Positions 34,762-44,818 of a stretch of 64,000 nucleotides of DNA are shown here, piece by piece. Within the stretch, counting starts at the first letter, position 1; every line of letters starts with the position of its first letter. This stretch comes from Hyunsoonleella flava. Its GTDB lineage: Bacteria > Bacteroidota > Bacteroidia > Flavobacteriales > Flavobacteriaceae. Below the pieces are notes generated by a model. It was not told the origin of the DNA, searched no databases, and saw only the letters and a list, made by a program, of their open reading frames with translations. The translations under genes were made by a program, and so were the position numbers. Location of the stretch: positions 1-64,000 of the forward strand of contig NZ_SIRT01000001.1 of NCBI RefSeq assembly GCF_004310325.1. Reading direction: 5' to 3'.

Positions 34762-35721
34762 ATGCCAGTAGTTGAATCAACGTACAAACCACCTTTCTAT
34801 TTTAAGAACGGATTTTTAGCTACTGTTTACTCTGGTCTGTTAAGACGCGTTTCCATAGAACAAACCCGAGAGCGCATTACATTAAGTGATGGTGATTTTT
34901 TAGACTTGGATTGGAGCTATTCAAAAGAAAAATCTAATGCAGTTATCATCCTACTGCATGGGCTAGAGGGTCATGGACAACGCCCTTACATGACAGGAGC
35001 TGCGAAACACTTTAATAACAACGGTGTCGATGCAATATGTGTAAATTTTAGAGGGTGCAGTGGTGAAAACAACTTGTATTACCATAGTTATCATTCTGGG
35101 TTTACCGCCGATTTACATGCCGTAATTCAGCATGCCGTTACTGCCAAGGGGTATTCAAAAATTTATTTGAAAGGAATTAGTTTGGGGGCTAATATTATTT
35201 TGAAGTATTTAGGCGAGCATTCCTATATTCCTTTAGCAGTTCAAGCAGCGGTGGCTGTTTCTGTACCAGTAAATTTACATGGATCTTGCAAAGAACTCCA
35301 TAAGCTAAAAAATAAACCATTTCACGACAGGTTTTTAAAGGATTTGGTAAAGCACCTTAGGGAAAAACAACAGCGTTTTCCTGATAAGTTAAGTCTTGAA
35401 GAGGTAAATAACATTAAGACCTTAATGGAGTTTGATGATGTTTACACCTCTAAAGCCCATGGTTTTAAAGATGCCTTGGACTATTATGAGAAATGCAGTA
35501 GTTTACAATTTTTACCAAATATTGAGATACCTACGTTGATCATCAATGCTTTAAACGATTCATTTTTATCACCGGAATGCTTTCCAGTTAAAGATGCTAA
35601 GAATAACCAGAAATTGTACTTAGAGATGCCAAATCATGGTGGGCATGCTGGGTTTATCGATAAGATGAATATCTACTATAACGAAAGACGTGCTTTAGAG
35701 TTTGTAAATGAGCTACGTTAG
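34762..35721 (+). CDS. YheT-type alpha/beta hydrolase
   Basis: 319 aa. LLHGLEGHGQRPYMTGAAKH holds the oxyanion-hole HG motif, NFRGCSGENNLYYHSYHSG is a family block, and GISLGANIILKYLG carries the nucleophile serine. The histidine is in MPNHGGHAGF, and the acid in NALNDSFLSPE. These fit the UPF0017/YheT group of esterase-like hydrolases of unsettled substrate. It starts 3 bp after ade and its 3-prime end overlaps that of the convergent transporter gene by 4 bp. Confidence 0.9.
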   Translation: MPVVESTYKPPFYFKNGFLATVYSGLLRRVSIEQTRERITLSDGDFLDLDWSYSKEKSNAVIILLHGLEGHGQRPYMTGAAKHFNNNGVDAICVNFRGCSGENNLYYHSYHSGFTADLHAVIQHAVTAKGYSKIYLKGISLGANIILKYLGEHSYIPLAVQAAVAVSVPVNLHGSCKELHKLKNKPFHDRFLKDLVKHLREKQQRFPDKLSLEEVNNIKTLMEFDDVYTSKAHGFKDALDYYEKCSSLQFLPNIEIPTLIINALNDSFLSPECFPVKDAKNNQKLYLEMPNHGGHAGFIDKMNIYYNERRALEFVNELR

Positions 35722-37187
35722 TTTTTTAGACTTTCGGGAAAGCCTTCAATAACGATATTCCACAATTCTGGAAGTACAAAAACTACAAAAAGCGTTAGTA
35801 TTAGTATGGAAATGAGGTTCATGATTATGCCTTTACTCACCATATCTGGAATTCTCAAATAGCCAGATCCAAATACCACAGCGTTAGGCGGTGTTGCCAC
35901 CGGAAGCATAAACGCACAAGACGCCGCTACGGCAGCACCAACCATCAAAACAAATGGGTGGATGTCAATGGTAAGTGCCATTGGAGCTAGTACGGGTAAA
36001 AGCATTGCTGTTGTGGCTAGGTTAGATGTGATTTCAGTTAAAAAATTAACGGCAGCAATAAGAAGTAAAATCAAAACAAAAGTACTTATTCCCGCTAAGG
36101 TGGTCATTTGGTTTCCTATCCATAATGCTAACCCGCTAGTTTCAAAACCTTTTGCCAATGCCATACCGCCACCAAACAAAAGGATAATGCCCCATGGTAA
36201 ATCTCTGGTATCGCTCCATGACATAATATTCTTCTTCTTTGTTTTAGACGGAATTAAAAATAGTACTAAAGCAAATACAATGGCGATGATGGTATCGTCA
36301 ATTTGCGGTAATACTTTTTTGAGTAAAAATGAACGTGTAATCCAGCAAAATGCAGTAATGGCAAAAACGACAGCTATGGTTTTTTCCTCATAACTCATTT
36401 TTCCCAATGAATTTAATAAGCGCTTAATTTCCTGTTTTCCGCCAGGGAACTCTTTTTGATTGAATTTAAAAGCGAATGTTGTTAAATATTTCCAGCATAT
36501 GATTAAAAGAATTATAGATATTGGAAATCCAAAAATGAACCATTGCGAGAATGCAATTTCATAGCCGTACGTTGCTGAAACAACCCCTGCCAAAACTAAA
36601 TTTGGTGGTGTGCCAATTAAAGTGGCAATACCACCAATAGAGGCACTATAGGCTATGGCTAGCATTAATGCTTTACCGAAAATCAAGTTTTCATTTTTAT
36701 CTGTTTTTGGATTGTCTTTTAACTGTTTGATTATGGCGATTCCAATGGGAAGCATCATAACCGAGGTGGCAGTATTAGAAATCCACATAGATAAAAAAGC
36801 CGTGGCAACCATAAACCCTAAAATAATACGTTGTACATTTGAACCGATAATATTAATAATGTTGAGGGCGATACGTTTGTGTAGGTTCCATTTCTCAATG
36901 GCAATGGCGATAATAAAGCCACCTAAGTATAAAAACACAAATTTATGACCGAAGGATGCTGTAGTGGTACCAATATCTAAACTTCCCGACAGCGGAAACA
37001 AAACTATAGGCAATAAAGCCGTGGCAGCAATAGGTATGGCCTCGGTAATCCACCACGTAGCTATCCAAACGGTGGATGCCAAAACACCGTTGGCATCATC
37101 GGATAATCCCTCGGGAGTAAAAAATAATCGGATGAGAATGAAAAGTAGTGGTCCAAGAATTAACCCAATTCGTTTTGAATTTTTCAT
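35718..37187 (-). CDS. SLC13/DASS-family sodium-dependent anion transporter
   Basis: 489 aa with 11 or more membrane helices. SNTATSVMMLPIGIAII near residue 130 and ITSNLATTAMLLPVLAPMAL near 390 are the two SNT-type clamshell motifs that bind sodium and carboxylate in this family; PPNAVVFGSGYLRI follows. Members carry dicarboxylates (succinate, malate, citrate) or sulfate. The substrate cannot be read from the sequence. Its start is about 340 bp from the divergent molybdoenzyme gene, across repeat copy E. Confidence 0.9.
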   Translation of the reverse strand: MKNSKRIGLILGPLLFILIRLFFTPEGLSDDANGVLASTVWIATWWITEAIPIAATALLPIVLFPLSGSLDIGTTTASFGHKFVFLYLGGFIIAIAIEKWNLHKRIALNIINIIGSNVQRIILGFMVATAFLSMWISNTATSVMMLPIGIAIIKQLKDNPKTDKNENLIFGKALMLAIAYSASIGGIATLIGTPPNLVLAGVVSATYGYEIAFSQWFIFGFPISIILLIICWKYLTTFAFKFNQKEFPGGKQEIKRLLNSLGKMSYEEKTIAVVFAITAFCWITRSFLLKKVLPQIDDTIIAIVFALVLFLIPSKTKKKNIMSWSDTRDLPWGIILLFGGGMALAKGFETSGLALWIGNQMTTLAGISTFVLILLLIAAVNFLTEITSNLATTAMLLPVLAPMALTIDIHPFVLMVGAAVAASCAFMLPVATPPNAVVFGSGYLRIPDMVSKGIIMNLISILILTLFVVFVLPELWNIVIEGFPESLKN

Positions 37188-37300
37188 CTATGGTATTTAA
37201 ATATGCCATTAAAAATAGTTTAATTTTATAAAGCTTGCTGAAAGTGACAAAACAAATTAGCTTGGACTTTGGTCACTACCATGCATTGGCGGATTTTCTC

Positions 37301-37389
37301 GCGTTAGGGATTGCAGTGGCAGCTTTTGGCGAGGCGAGCATCGAGCCAAAACTATTAACGGAAAGCCCGACCCCTTGTGGGTAACGCCC
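37301..37389 (+). repeat. Modular intergenic repeat, copy E (short form)
   Basis: GCGTTAGGGATTG, a core with the stem TTTTGGC..GAGCCAAAA, GAAAGCCCGACCCC-TTGT-GGGTAACGCCC. It lies between divergent genes in a 345-bp gap in which nothing else was recognised. Confidence 0.85.
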
Positions 37390-37532
37390 AAAATACCAAA
37401 TAGCAGAGCTTTGATTTTAGGTAAAATAGTTCTGCGGTAAGCTAATTTTGATGACGTGAAAGGGCTGTTAAAATGATAAGTTAGCGCCTAAATATCTGTA
37501 ATTTTTAATACCTTAATACCAAAATATATATT

Positions 37533-37994
37533 ATGCCAACGTTTACATTAAAAATCAACAATAAAAAACATACGGTCGAAGCTGATGCAGACACGCCGCT
37601 ATTGTGGGTGCTTCGCGACCATATTAACCTTGTTGGGACAAAATTTGGTTGTGGCATCGGGCAATGTGGGGCATGTACAATTCATGTTGATGGAAGTGCC
37701 ACCAGAAGTTGTTTAGTTCGTTTGTCTCAAGTTGCATACTCTGAAATCACGACTATTGAAGGGCTGTCAGAACATGGCGATCATCCTGTGCAAGAGGCTT
37801 GGAAAGAAATTGACGTACCACAATGTGGTTATTGTCAAGCAGGCCAAATAATGACGGCATCGGCATTCTTGAATGAAAGTCCTAACCCGTCAGATGATGA
37901 TATTCGAAATGCGATGCACGGTAATATTTGCAGATGCGCATCCTACAATAGTATTGAAGAAGCTGTGAAAGTGGCTTCAGAAAAAATGAGTTAA
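37533..37994 (+). CDS. (2Fe-2S)-binding subunit of a xanthine-dehydrogenase-family hydroxylase
   Basis: 153 aa. A plant-type ferredoxin cluster uses C40, C45, C48 and C60 (FGCGIGQCGACTIHVDG), and a second cluster C98, C101, C133 and C135 (QCGYCQAGQIMTA, NICRCASYNSI). This is the small subunit of the isoquinoline 1-oxidoreductase (IorA) or aldehyde/xanthine dehydrogenase type. It passes electrons from the Mo centre of the next gene's product. No FAD subunit is encoded nearby, as in IorAB enzymes. The gap to the large subunit is 18 bp. Confidence 0.93.
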   Translation: MPTFTLKINNKKHTVEADADTPLLWVLRDHINLVGTKFGCGIGQCGACTIHVDGSATRSCLVRLSQVAYSEITTIEGLSEHGDHPVQEAWKEIDVPQCGYCQAGQIMTASAFLNESPNPSDDDIRNAMHGNICRCASYNSIEEAVKVASEKMS

Positions 37995-38012
37995 CCCATT
38001 ATAACAAAGAAT

Positions 38013-40220
38013 ATGAAACATACATTCAGTAGAAGGTCATTCTTAAAAACATCGGCACTAGCTAGTGGCGGTATGTTAATTGGGTTCAATCTCTTTAACT
38101 CTTGTAAATCAGATGTGGAACCTCCTGTAGATTTGAGCAAACTTAATTACAAGGATTTTAATGCCTACATAAAAATTTCTCCTGAAGGGAAAGTTACTAT
38201 CTATTCCGTAAACCCAGAAATTGGACAAGGCGTGAAAACATCAATGCCCATGATAATTGCAGAAGAGCTGGATGTGGCTTGGGATGATGTTTATGTTGTA
38301 CAGGCACCATTAGATACGGAAAATTATAGTGGTCAAGTGGCTGGTGGTAGTCAGTCTATTAGAAGAAGTTGGCAGCCATTGCGTGAAACAGGTGCGACAG
38401 CAAAACAGATGTTGATTAATGCCGCAGCGGCACAGTGGGGTGTTGATGCTAATACGTGCAGCGCTAAGGCGGGTGTTATTACTAATGCTAATGGTGATAC
38501 TTTGGGATATGGTGATGTTGTTGAAGCTGCTGCTGCTTTAGATGTTCCAGAGGATGTCACTTTAAAAAATCCAAAAGACTTTACAATTATAGGAAAAGGT
38601 AAAGGCAATGTGGATATTGATAAAATCATCACAGGGAAACCACTTTTCGGACTAGATTATAAAGAGGAAGGTATGGTGTATGCCTCAGTGTTGCGACCAC
38701 CGGCATTCGGACAAATATTAGAATCTTATGATGCCTCAAAAGCTAAAGAGTTACCAGGCGTTATTGATGTAATTACCATTGGCGAAAAAGCCAGAACTTT
38801 ACTAAGTGAAGGCAAACCTAACTGGAGTGTAAAACTAAGCACCACAGATAAAGTAGTAGTTATCGGGAAAACAACTTGGGATGTAATAAAAGGTAAAAAA
38901 GCGATAACGGCGACATGGAAAACGGACTCGGATTTAGAAAGTACCGAAAATCATGATGAAAAACTGTTGGATTTATTAAATGGTAAAAAATTTAGAACAA
39001 GACGTAAAGATGGTAATGTAAAGAAAGCTTTTGCAAATGCCGATAAGGTTTTAGAACGTGTTTACGAATCTACTTTTCTTCCACATAACACGATGGAACC
39101 TATGAATTTTTTCGCAAATGTTACCCCCGAAAAAGTACATTTAGTGGGGCCAACGCAAACGCCGGAGGCTGCTGAAAATGCAGTTGCAAGTTTATTGGGG
39201 AGATCTGTGGATGATATTCATGTTGATCTTACAAGAATGGGTGGCGGTTTTGGTAGGCGATTGTATAACGACTATGTTATGGAGGCAGCCGAAATTTCAG
39301 ATGCCATAAAAAAGCCTGTCAAAATGATTTCTACTAGAGAAGATGACATGACTACAGGCGTTTATCGTCCCGCAAGTAAATATAAAATTGCGGCTTCTAT
39401 AAAGGATGGAAAATTGACAGGCTATTATTTAAAAGAAGCTTGTGTTAATGGCAATATGTATGGGTTAATTCCAAACTTCTTTCCTGCTGGCGCTATTGAA
39501 AATTATCAAGTAGATAGTACAAGACTAAACAGCAATATCACTGTTGGAGCATGGAGAGCGCCATATACCAATTTTTTGGCAAGTGCTGAACAATGCTTTT
39601 TTGATGAACTAGCTGAAGAATTAGGCGTGGATCGTGTGAAGTTGCATATGGATTTGTTGGAAAACGTAAAAAATAATCCCGATCCGAAAATAGAGTATAG
39701 CCCAGAACGCTTACAGGGTGTTTTAAAAATGGTGGTTGAAAAATCCAATTGGGGTAAAGTTGCTGATGGCGTTTACCAAGGTTTATCAGTGTATTATTGC
39801 CATAATACGCATGTTGCTGAGGTTGCAGATGTAATGATAGAAAACGGTGTGCCTGTTGTTAAAAAGGTAACCTGTGCCATCGATTGTGGTATTGTAGTAA
39901 ATCCTTTAGGCGCCATGAATCAGGCAAAAGGAGGTGTTTTGGATGGAATAGGACATGCCATGTATGCTGATTTTAGTTTTAAGGATGGTGTGCCATCTGC
40001 CAATAATTTTAACAGCTACCAATTGATTCGAATGGCTCAAACGCCAAAAGTAGATGTGCATTTTATTGAAAGCGATATTGCACCAACTGGACTTGGAGAG
40101 CCTACCCTTCCGCCAGTAGGGGCGGCAGTTGCTAATGCTATTTATAAGGCAATGGGAATACGTTTAACTAAATTCCCATATATCAATAATATGAATACTG
40201 AATCAAGTATCGCTGGATAA
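38013..40220 (+). CDS. Molybdopterin-binding large subunit, IorB-like, Tat-exported
   Basis: 735 aa. The N-terminus is a twin-arginine signal (SRRSFLKTSALASGGMLIGF) followed by a cysteine (NSC), so the enzyme is probably exported folded with its cofactor. Pyranopterin-binding GGGFGRRLYNDYVMEAAEIS and the catalytic glutamate in GLGEPTLPPVGAAVAN are visible. Homologues are isoquinoline 1-oxidoreductase and aldehyde oxidases with a Mo-MCD cofactor. XdhC and MocA follow directly, fitting sulfuration and cytosine-dinucleotide loading. Substrate unknown. Confidence 0.93.
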   Translation: MKHTFSRRSFLKTSALASGGMLIGFNLFNSCKSDVEPPVDLSKLNYKDFNAYIKISPEGKVTIYSVNPEIGQGVKTSMPMIIAEELDVAWDDVYVVQAPLDTENYSGQVAGGSQSIRRSWQPLRETGATAKQMLINAAAAQWGVDANTCSAKAGVITNANGDTLGYGDVVEAAAALDVPEDVTLKNPKDFTIIGKGKGNVDIDKIITGKPLFGLDYKEEGMVYASVLRPPAFGQILESYDASKAKELPGVIDVITIGEKARTLLSEGKPNWSVKLSTTDKVVVIGKTTWDVIKGKKAITATWKTDSDLESTENHDEKLLDLLNGKKFRTRRKDGNVKKAFANADKVLERVYESTFLPHNTMEPMNFFANVTPEKVHLVGPTQTPEAAENAVASLLGRSVDDIHVDLTRMGGGFGRRLYNDYVMEAAEISDAIKKPVKMISTREDDMTTGVYRPASKYKIAASIKDGKLTGYYLKEACVNGNMYGLIPNFFPAGAIENYQVDSTRLNSNITVGAWRAPYTNFLASAEQCFFDELAEELGVDRVKLHMDLLENVKNNPDPKIEYSPERLQGVLKMVVEKSNWGKVADGVYQGLSVYYCHNTHVAEVADVMIENGVPVVKKVTCAIDCGIVVNPLGAMNQAKGGVLDGIGHAMYADFSFKDGVPSANNFNSYQLIRMAQTPKVDVHFIESDIAPTGLGEPTLPPVGAAVANAIYKAMGIRLTKFPYINNMNTESSIAG

Positions 40221-40228
40221 AATTTTTA

Positions 40229-41245
40229 ATGACACACGAGTTTAAACATATTATACAGGAAGCTATTCAAGCGAAATCAAAAGGGTTAAAATCTGTTTTG
40301 GCATCCGTGGTAGATTTAGATGGGTCTTCATACAGACGCCCAGGAGTAAGAATGCTCATTTTAGAAAATGGAAATATGGTAGGCGCCGTAAGTGGTGGTT
40401 GCGTGGAGAAGGAAGTGGTCTTGCAGGCACAATCTGTTTTTGAAACAGGACAATCCAAAATGATGACTTATGACGGCAGATATCGTTTGGGATGCGAAGG
40501 TGTTTTATATATTTTATTAGAAGAAGTTAATGTGGAATCCTCTTTTGAAGACACTTTTTTTAAATGCTTAAGAGATAGGAAATCTTTTGAGGTAATTTCT
40601 AAATACAAAAGAGCCGAAGGTATTTTTGAGGGAATAGGTTCTGACGTCATTATTGGGACTACCAGATTTACCATATCAAACAAATCAGTTGAGTCCTCGG
40701 ATGGCTTAGTGTTTCATCAAAATATGCCACCATGCTTTAAATTGATAATTATAGGCGCAGAACATGATGCGGTGCAATTGTGCAAATATGCTGCTCTAAC
40801 TGGGTGGGAAGTAACTGTAGTTGCTGGCGTTTCAGAAGCTAAAAGTGTAAACTATTTTGAAGGTGCTCAAGATTTAATCACTACTACTCCAGAAAACATC
40901 GATATATCAACTATCGATGCGCAAACGGCCATTGTATTGATGACACACAATTTCGCTTACGATTTGCGCTACCTCGTGGCGTTATCAAAAACAAAACCAA
41001 ATTATATAGGGCTTTTAGGGCCTACAAAACGACGTGAAGATTTGCTTTCTCAATTAATTGAATATTGCCCAGATATATCAAATGATTTTTTAGAGTCCAT
41101 CCATGGACCGGCAGGTTTAGATATTGGTTCAGAAACGCCACAAGAAATTTCAATTTCTATTGTTTCAGAGATTTTGGCTGTAACTAGAAAGCGTGATCCA
41201 AAGTCATTGAATCAAAAGACAGGAAGCATACATCAGAAACAATAG
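40229..41245 (+). CDS. XdhC/CoxI-family molybdoenzyme maturation protein
   Basis: 338 aa. The N-terminal XdhC_CoxI domain (ASVVDLDGSSYRRPGVRMLI and GAVSGGCVEKEV with a conserved cysteine) is followed by a C-terminal Rossmann-type domain (KLIIIGAEHDAVQLCKYAAL and GLLGPTKRREDLLSQL). XdhC binds the molybdenum cofactor and delivers it, sulfurated, to xanthine-dehydrogenase-type enzymes. It begins 8 bp after the large subunit, which is the expected client. Confidence 0.9.
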   Translation: MTHEFKHIIQEAIQAKSKGLKSVLASVVDLDGSSYRRPGVRMLILENGNMVGAVSGGCVEKEVVLQAQSVFETGQSKMMTYDGRYRLGCEGVLYILLEEVNVESSFEDTFFKCLRDRKSFEVISKYKRAEGIFEGIGSDVIIGTTRFTISNKSVESSDGLVFHQNMPPCFKLIIIGAEHDAVQLCKYAALTGWEVTVVAGVSEAKSVNYFEGAQDLITTTPENIDISTIDAQTAIVLMTHNFAYDLRYLVALSKTKPNYIGLLGPTKRREDLLSQLIEYCPDISNDFLESIHGPAGLDIGSETPQEISISIVSEILAVTRKRDPKSLNQKTGSIHQKQ

Positions 41246-41249
41246 GGCA

Positions 41250-41858
41250 GTGGCTTCAACTTCAAATATTGCCATAGCAATTTTAGCTGCAGGTGCTTCA
41301 AAACGCATGGGAAGCCCTAAGCAACTTTTAAAATGGGGAGAAACAACTCTTTTACAGCATAGCATTAAAACATGCAAAAACACTGTAGCGAAGGAGGTTT
41401 TTACGGTTTTGGGAGCAAATCATGAGGTTATTGCATCAGGGATAGAAGATGAATCATTACCTTTAGTTTTTAACAAGGAATGGGAACAGGGGTTGGGAAA
41501 GTCAATAGCCAGTGCATCAAAATTTTTGTTGAATTCAAATAAAATATTTGAAGGTATTTTGATAGTTCTTGCGGATCAACCTTTCGTAACAACATCATTT
41601 TTAGATGAAATGATGAATCAGTTTAATCCCAATTCAAAAGACATCATTGCAACATCGTACAACTCTAGTAAATGTGGTGTTCCAGTGCTATTTGATAAAG
41701 CCTATTTTAAAGAATTATCTGATTTATCAGGAGATGACGGGGCAAAATCGATACTAGAAAAACACATTACATCAGTTCAAGTGATAGCACCGGATTTTGA
41801 AAATACAGATATTGACACAAAGGAAGATTATCAGCATATCATTAAACCTTCACAATAG
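41250..41858 (+). CDS. mocA: Molybdenum cofactor cytidylyltransferase-like (MocA) protein
   Basis: 202 aa. LAAGASKRMGSPKQLLKW at residues 12-29 is the nucleotidyltransferase motif; LADQPFVTTSFLDEMM follows. MocA joins CTP to molybdopterin, giving the MCD cofactor of the hydroxylase encoded upstream. The start is GTG, 4 bp after the xdhC stop. A different nucleotidyltransferase, MobA (MGD cofactor), is in the operon downstream, so this region makes both cofactor forms. Confidence 0.88.
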   Translation: MASTSNIAIAILAAGASKRMGSPKQLLKWGETTLLQHSIKTCKNTVAKEVFTVLGANHEVIASGIEDESLPLVFNKEWEQGLGKSIASASKFLLNSNKIFEGILIVLADQPFVTTSFLDEMMNQFNPNSKDIIATSYNSSKCGVPVLFDKAYFKELSDLSGDDGAKSILEKHITSVQVIAPDFENTDIDTKEDYQHIIKPSQ

Positions 41859-41898
41859 TTAACATCTATATTTTTAATATTTGTTATATCTTAGAAGT

Positions 41899-44196
41899 AT
41901 GAGTAAATCGCCAATAGATAAAGCTTTAACACCTGAAAAATTTGAGGCCTTAAAAATAAAAAAGCCACCAACAAATTCCGCTGGAATTGGAGGGGTAAAA
42001 GCAGCTACTTCGCATGCTGTAAAATATATCAAGCCCTCTAATATTCTAAAAATCACCCAAAACTTAAATCAAAAAGGCGGATTTGACTGTCCTGGTTGCG
42101 CATGGCCAGATCCAGACGATGACCGCTCGTCTTTGGGCGAGTATTGCGAAAATGGTTTAAAAGCCATGGCAGAGGAAATGCAAAATAAACTCATCAATCG
42201 TGATTTTTTTGCATCACACTCGGTGGATGAGTTGGCTGAGTTATCAGATTTTGAAATTGGCAAATCTGGACGTTTGGCTGAACCTATGTACTTGCCGGAG
42301 GGTGCAACACATTATCAACCTATCTCTTGGGAAGACGCTTTTAACAAAGTGGGGGAGCATCTCAATGCATTGGATCATCCAGATGAAGCGGTGTTTTACA
42401 CTTCAGGAAGAACAACAAATGAAGCAGCATTTTTATACCAATTGTTTGTTCGTGAATACGGTACGTCAAATTTGCCAGATTGCTCCAATATGTGTCATGA
42501 AGCCAGTGGAAGCGCACTTTCTGAAACCCTAGGTATTGGTAAAGGTTCTGTAACACTTGACGATTTATATAAAGCGGAATTGGTTATGGTAGTAGGGCAA
42601 AACCCTGCAACTAATCATCCACGAATGTTATCTGCCTTAGAAAAAACAAAGAAAAATGGAGGTAAGATTATTGCCATTAATCCCTTACCTGAAGTGGGCT
42701 TAATGAAATTTACCGATCCTCAGAACCCCATCAAAATGCTAACAGGAGGCACAAAGCTTTCCGATGTATTTGTACCGATTACCATAAATGGCGATGTGGC
42801 GTTTTTCAAAGCGTTGTTATTAAAGCTACTGGAAAAGGAAGAAGAAACAGGAGGTGTTTTTGATAAAACGTTTATTGAAGAATACACCAGCGGTTTAGAT
42901 GATTTTATATCAGATTTAAAAACCTATGATTTTGAGACATGTTTGAAGGCTTCAGGAGTTTCAAAAGATATATTCGATGCCGTTTTAGATCTTGTTTTAA
43001 AGAAGAAAAAGATTATCATTTGTTGGGCTATGGGCTTAACGCAGCATGAAAATGCGGTAGATAATATTCGAGAGTTAGTTAATCTATTATTGCTAAAAGG
43101 TAGTATAGGTAAGGAAGGAGCTGGCACTTGTCCTGTTCGTGGACATTCTAACGTACAGGGCGATAGAACTGTAGGTATTTGGGAATCCGCACCACAGGCG
43201 TTTTTAGATAAAATTGAAGCGAAGTATGGATTTAAGCCGTCTCCAAAACATGGGTATAGCGTTATTGAATCTATTAAAGCCATGTATGAAAAGAAAGCTA
43301 GGGTATTTTTTGGATTAGGCGGAAATTTTATTTCCGCAGTGCCTGATACAGCATATTCCGCACAAGCTTTGGCGCATTGTAATTTAACGGTACATGTGAG
43401 TACGAAGTTGAATCGCTCGCATTTAGTTACTGGACAAGAAGCCCTTATTTTACCATGTTTGGGTCGCGCAGAAAAGGATTATCAAAAAACAGGCGTACAA
43501 ACACAGAGTGTTGAGAATTCTATGGGTATTGTGTCTTCTACTAGAGGTGTTTTAGAACCTTGCTCTGAGAGTTTGATGAGTGAGGTCGCTGTAGTTTGTG
43601 GAATAGCTCATGCTACCTTAAAACACAAGTCAAAAATAGACTGGTTGGCCTACAAAGATGATTATAATTTAGTTAGAGATGATATTGCAGAGGTAGTTAG
43701 TGGTTTCGAAAATTATAATACCAAAATTCAGCAACCGTCAGGATTTTATTTGCCAAATGGCGCGAGAATACGCAAGTTTAATACTAAAACAGGAAAAGCG
43801 AACTTTACAAAAAATAAGCTTCCAAATTGGCAATTAAAAGACGATGAGTTGGTGATGATGACTATAAGAAGTCATGATCAATTCAATACCACCATATACG
43901 GTTTAGATGATAGGTACAGAGGTGTTTTTAACGAGCGGCGTATTGTTTTTATGAACCGCGAGGACATGAAACAACGCGGTTTGCAAGAACAGGATATTGT
44001 GAATCTAAAGTCTGAATACAATGGCGTTATCCGTGAAGCCAACAACTTCAAAGTGGTGGGTTACGATATTCCAAAAAACTGTTGTGCTACATATTTCCCT
44101 GAAACCAATGTACTAGTGCCATTAGATAGTTTTGCACATACAGCGAAAACTCCAGCGTCAAAGAGTGTTCGAATAACTGTGGAGCCTGTACATTAA
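41899..44196 (+). CDS. FdhF/YdeP-family molybdopterin oxidoreductase
   Basis: 765 aa from ATG 41899 (SKSPIDKALTPEKFEALKIK); an upstream TTG adds six residues without support. GGFDCPGCAWPDPDDDRSSL, NLPDCSNMCHEASGSALSET, GQNPATNHPRMLSALEKTKK and RGHSNVQGDRTVGIWE are blocks of the YdeP group of Mo-bis-MGD enzymes. Related proteins are described as formate-dehydrogenase-like but often have unknown electron partners, and YdeP contributes to acid resistance in E. coli. The usual partner fdhD is not seen here. MobA needed for its cofactor is encoded nearby. Confidence 0.9.
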   Translation: MSKSPIDKALTPEKFEALKIKKPPTNSAGIGGVKAATSHAVKYIKPSNILKITQNLNQKGGFDCPGCAWPDPDDDRSSLGEYCENGLKAMAEEMQNKLINRDFFASHSVDELAELSDFEIGKSGRLAEPMYLPEGATHYQPISWEDAFNKVGEHLNALDHPDEAVFYTSGRTTNEAAFLYQLFVREYGTSNLPDCSNMCHEASGSALSETLGIGKGSVTLDDLYKAELVMVVGQNPATNHPRMLSALEKTKKNGGKIIAINPLPEVGLMKFTDPQNPIKMLTGGTKLSDVFVPITINGDVAFFKALLLKLLEKEEETGGVFDKTFIEEYTSGLDDFISDLKTYDFETCLKASGVSKDIFDAVLDLVLKKKKIIICWAMGLTQHENAVDNIRELVNLLLLKGSIGKEGAGTCPVRGHSNVQGDRTVGIWESAPQAFLDKIEAKYGFKPSPKHGYSVIESIKAMYEKKARVFFGLGGNFISAVPDTAYSAQALAHCNLTVHVSTKLNRSHLVTGQEALILPCLGRAEKDYQKTGVQTQSVENSMGIVSSTRGVLEPCSESLMSEVAVVCGIAHATLKHKSKIDWLAYKDDYNLVRDDIAEVVSGFENYNTKIQQPSGFYLPNGARIRKFNTKTGKANFTKNKLPNWQLKDDELVMMTIRSHDQFNTTIYGLDDRYRGVFNERRIVFMNREDMKQRGLQEQDIVNLKSEYNGVIREANNFKVVGYDIPKNCCATYFPETNVLVPLDSFAHTAKTPASKSVRITVEPVH

Positions 44197-44266
44197 GTAT
44201 TCTATCTAGCATACTTTCTAATTAAAAACTAAACCACTCATTGACACTAGAATCTAAGATTAAAGT

Positions 44267-44818
44267 CTATAAAATGGTTTCAAAATTAGCATCGAAAATC
44301 AGAGGAACTTTACGTTTTTCATTTTTTATCCAAACTTTATAGATGATATTTAAACCATGATTTTTATTGTACAAATATTTTACTTTGTTACTTAAAAGGG
44401 TGTTGTTTGGATATTTACTCAAAATTTTAGTTCTAAGTTCTAAAGGAAGATTTACATCGTAGTAGACCTCTTTGCTACTTAAAATTTCTCCACTATTATT
44501 ATAAACAACAGATGCTTTCGATTGCTTTCGTTTGAATGATACATTATAAGTTGATACTTCAGAATCATCAAAAATTGAGCTTGTTTTGATATTGAAGGTC
44601 ATAATATCTTTTTGCAATTCTCTTATAATTTTTCCTGAATTTATGGATGTAATAGCATTTTGGTATACCTTTTTGTGTAAGCTTTCATGTATGTTTGAGC
44701 CTCTAATTTTTTTAATGGATTCTATTTTTGAGGTCTTTAAATATGCTATATGCCTTTCTTGGGCGTCAATGGTATATATAAATATGATGCTTAACAGTGC
44801 TGAAATTAAATTTTTCAT
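44267..44818 (-). CDS. Secreted protein of unknown function
   Basis: 183 aa. Signal peptide (LISALLSIIFIYTIDAQ) and a mature part rich in beta-strand and lysine (STYNVSFKRKQSKASVVYNN, NIIYKVWIKNEKRKVPLIFD). I recognise no family; the architecture resembles small flavobacterial periplasmic proteins such as PepSY-like or DUF-type. It starts inside the stop of the 43-aa gene (ATGA), so it is translated from the same message as the methyltransferase upstream. Confidence 0.7.
   Translation of the reverse strand: MKNLISALLSIIFIYTIDAQERHIAYLKTSKIESIKKIRGSNIHESLHKKVYQNAITSINSGKIIRELQKDIMTFNIKTSSIFDDSEVSTYNVSFKRKQSKASVVYNNSGEILSSKEVYYDVNLPLELRTKILSKYPNNTLLSNKVKYLYNKNHGLNIIYKVWIKNEKRKVPLIFDANFETIL

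Noticed and set aside
41881-41898. TTG start six codons upstream in the FdhF/YdeP gene
   Set aside because: The ATG at 41899 gives the usual N-terminus for the family; the extra residues (MLYLRS) are not conserved in known relatives as far as I recall.
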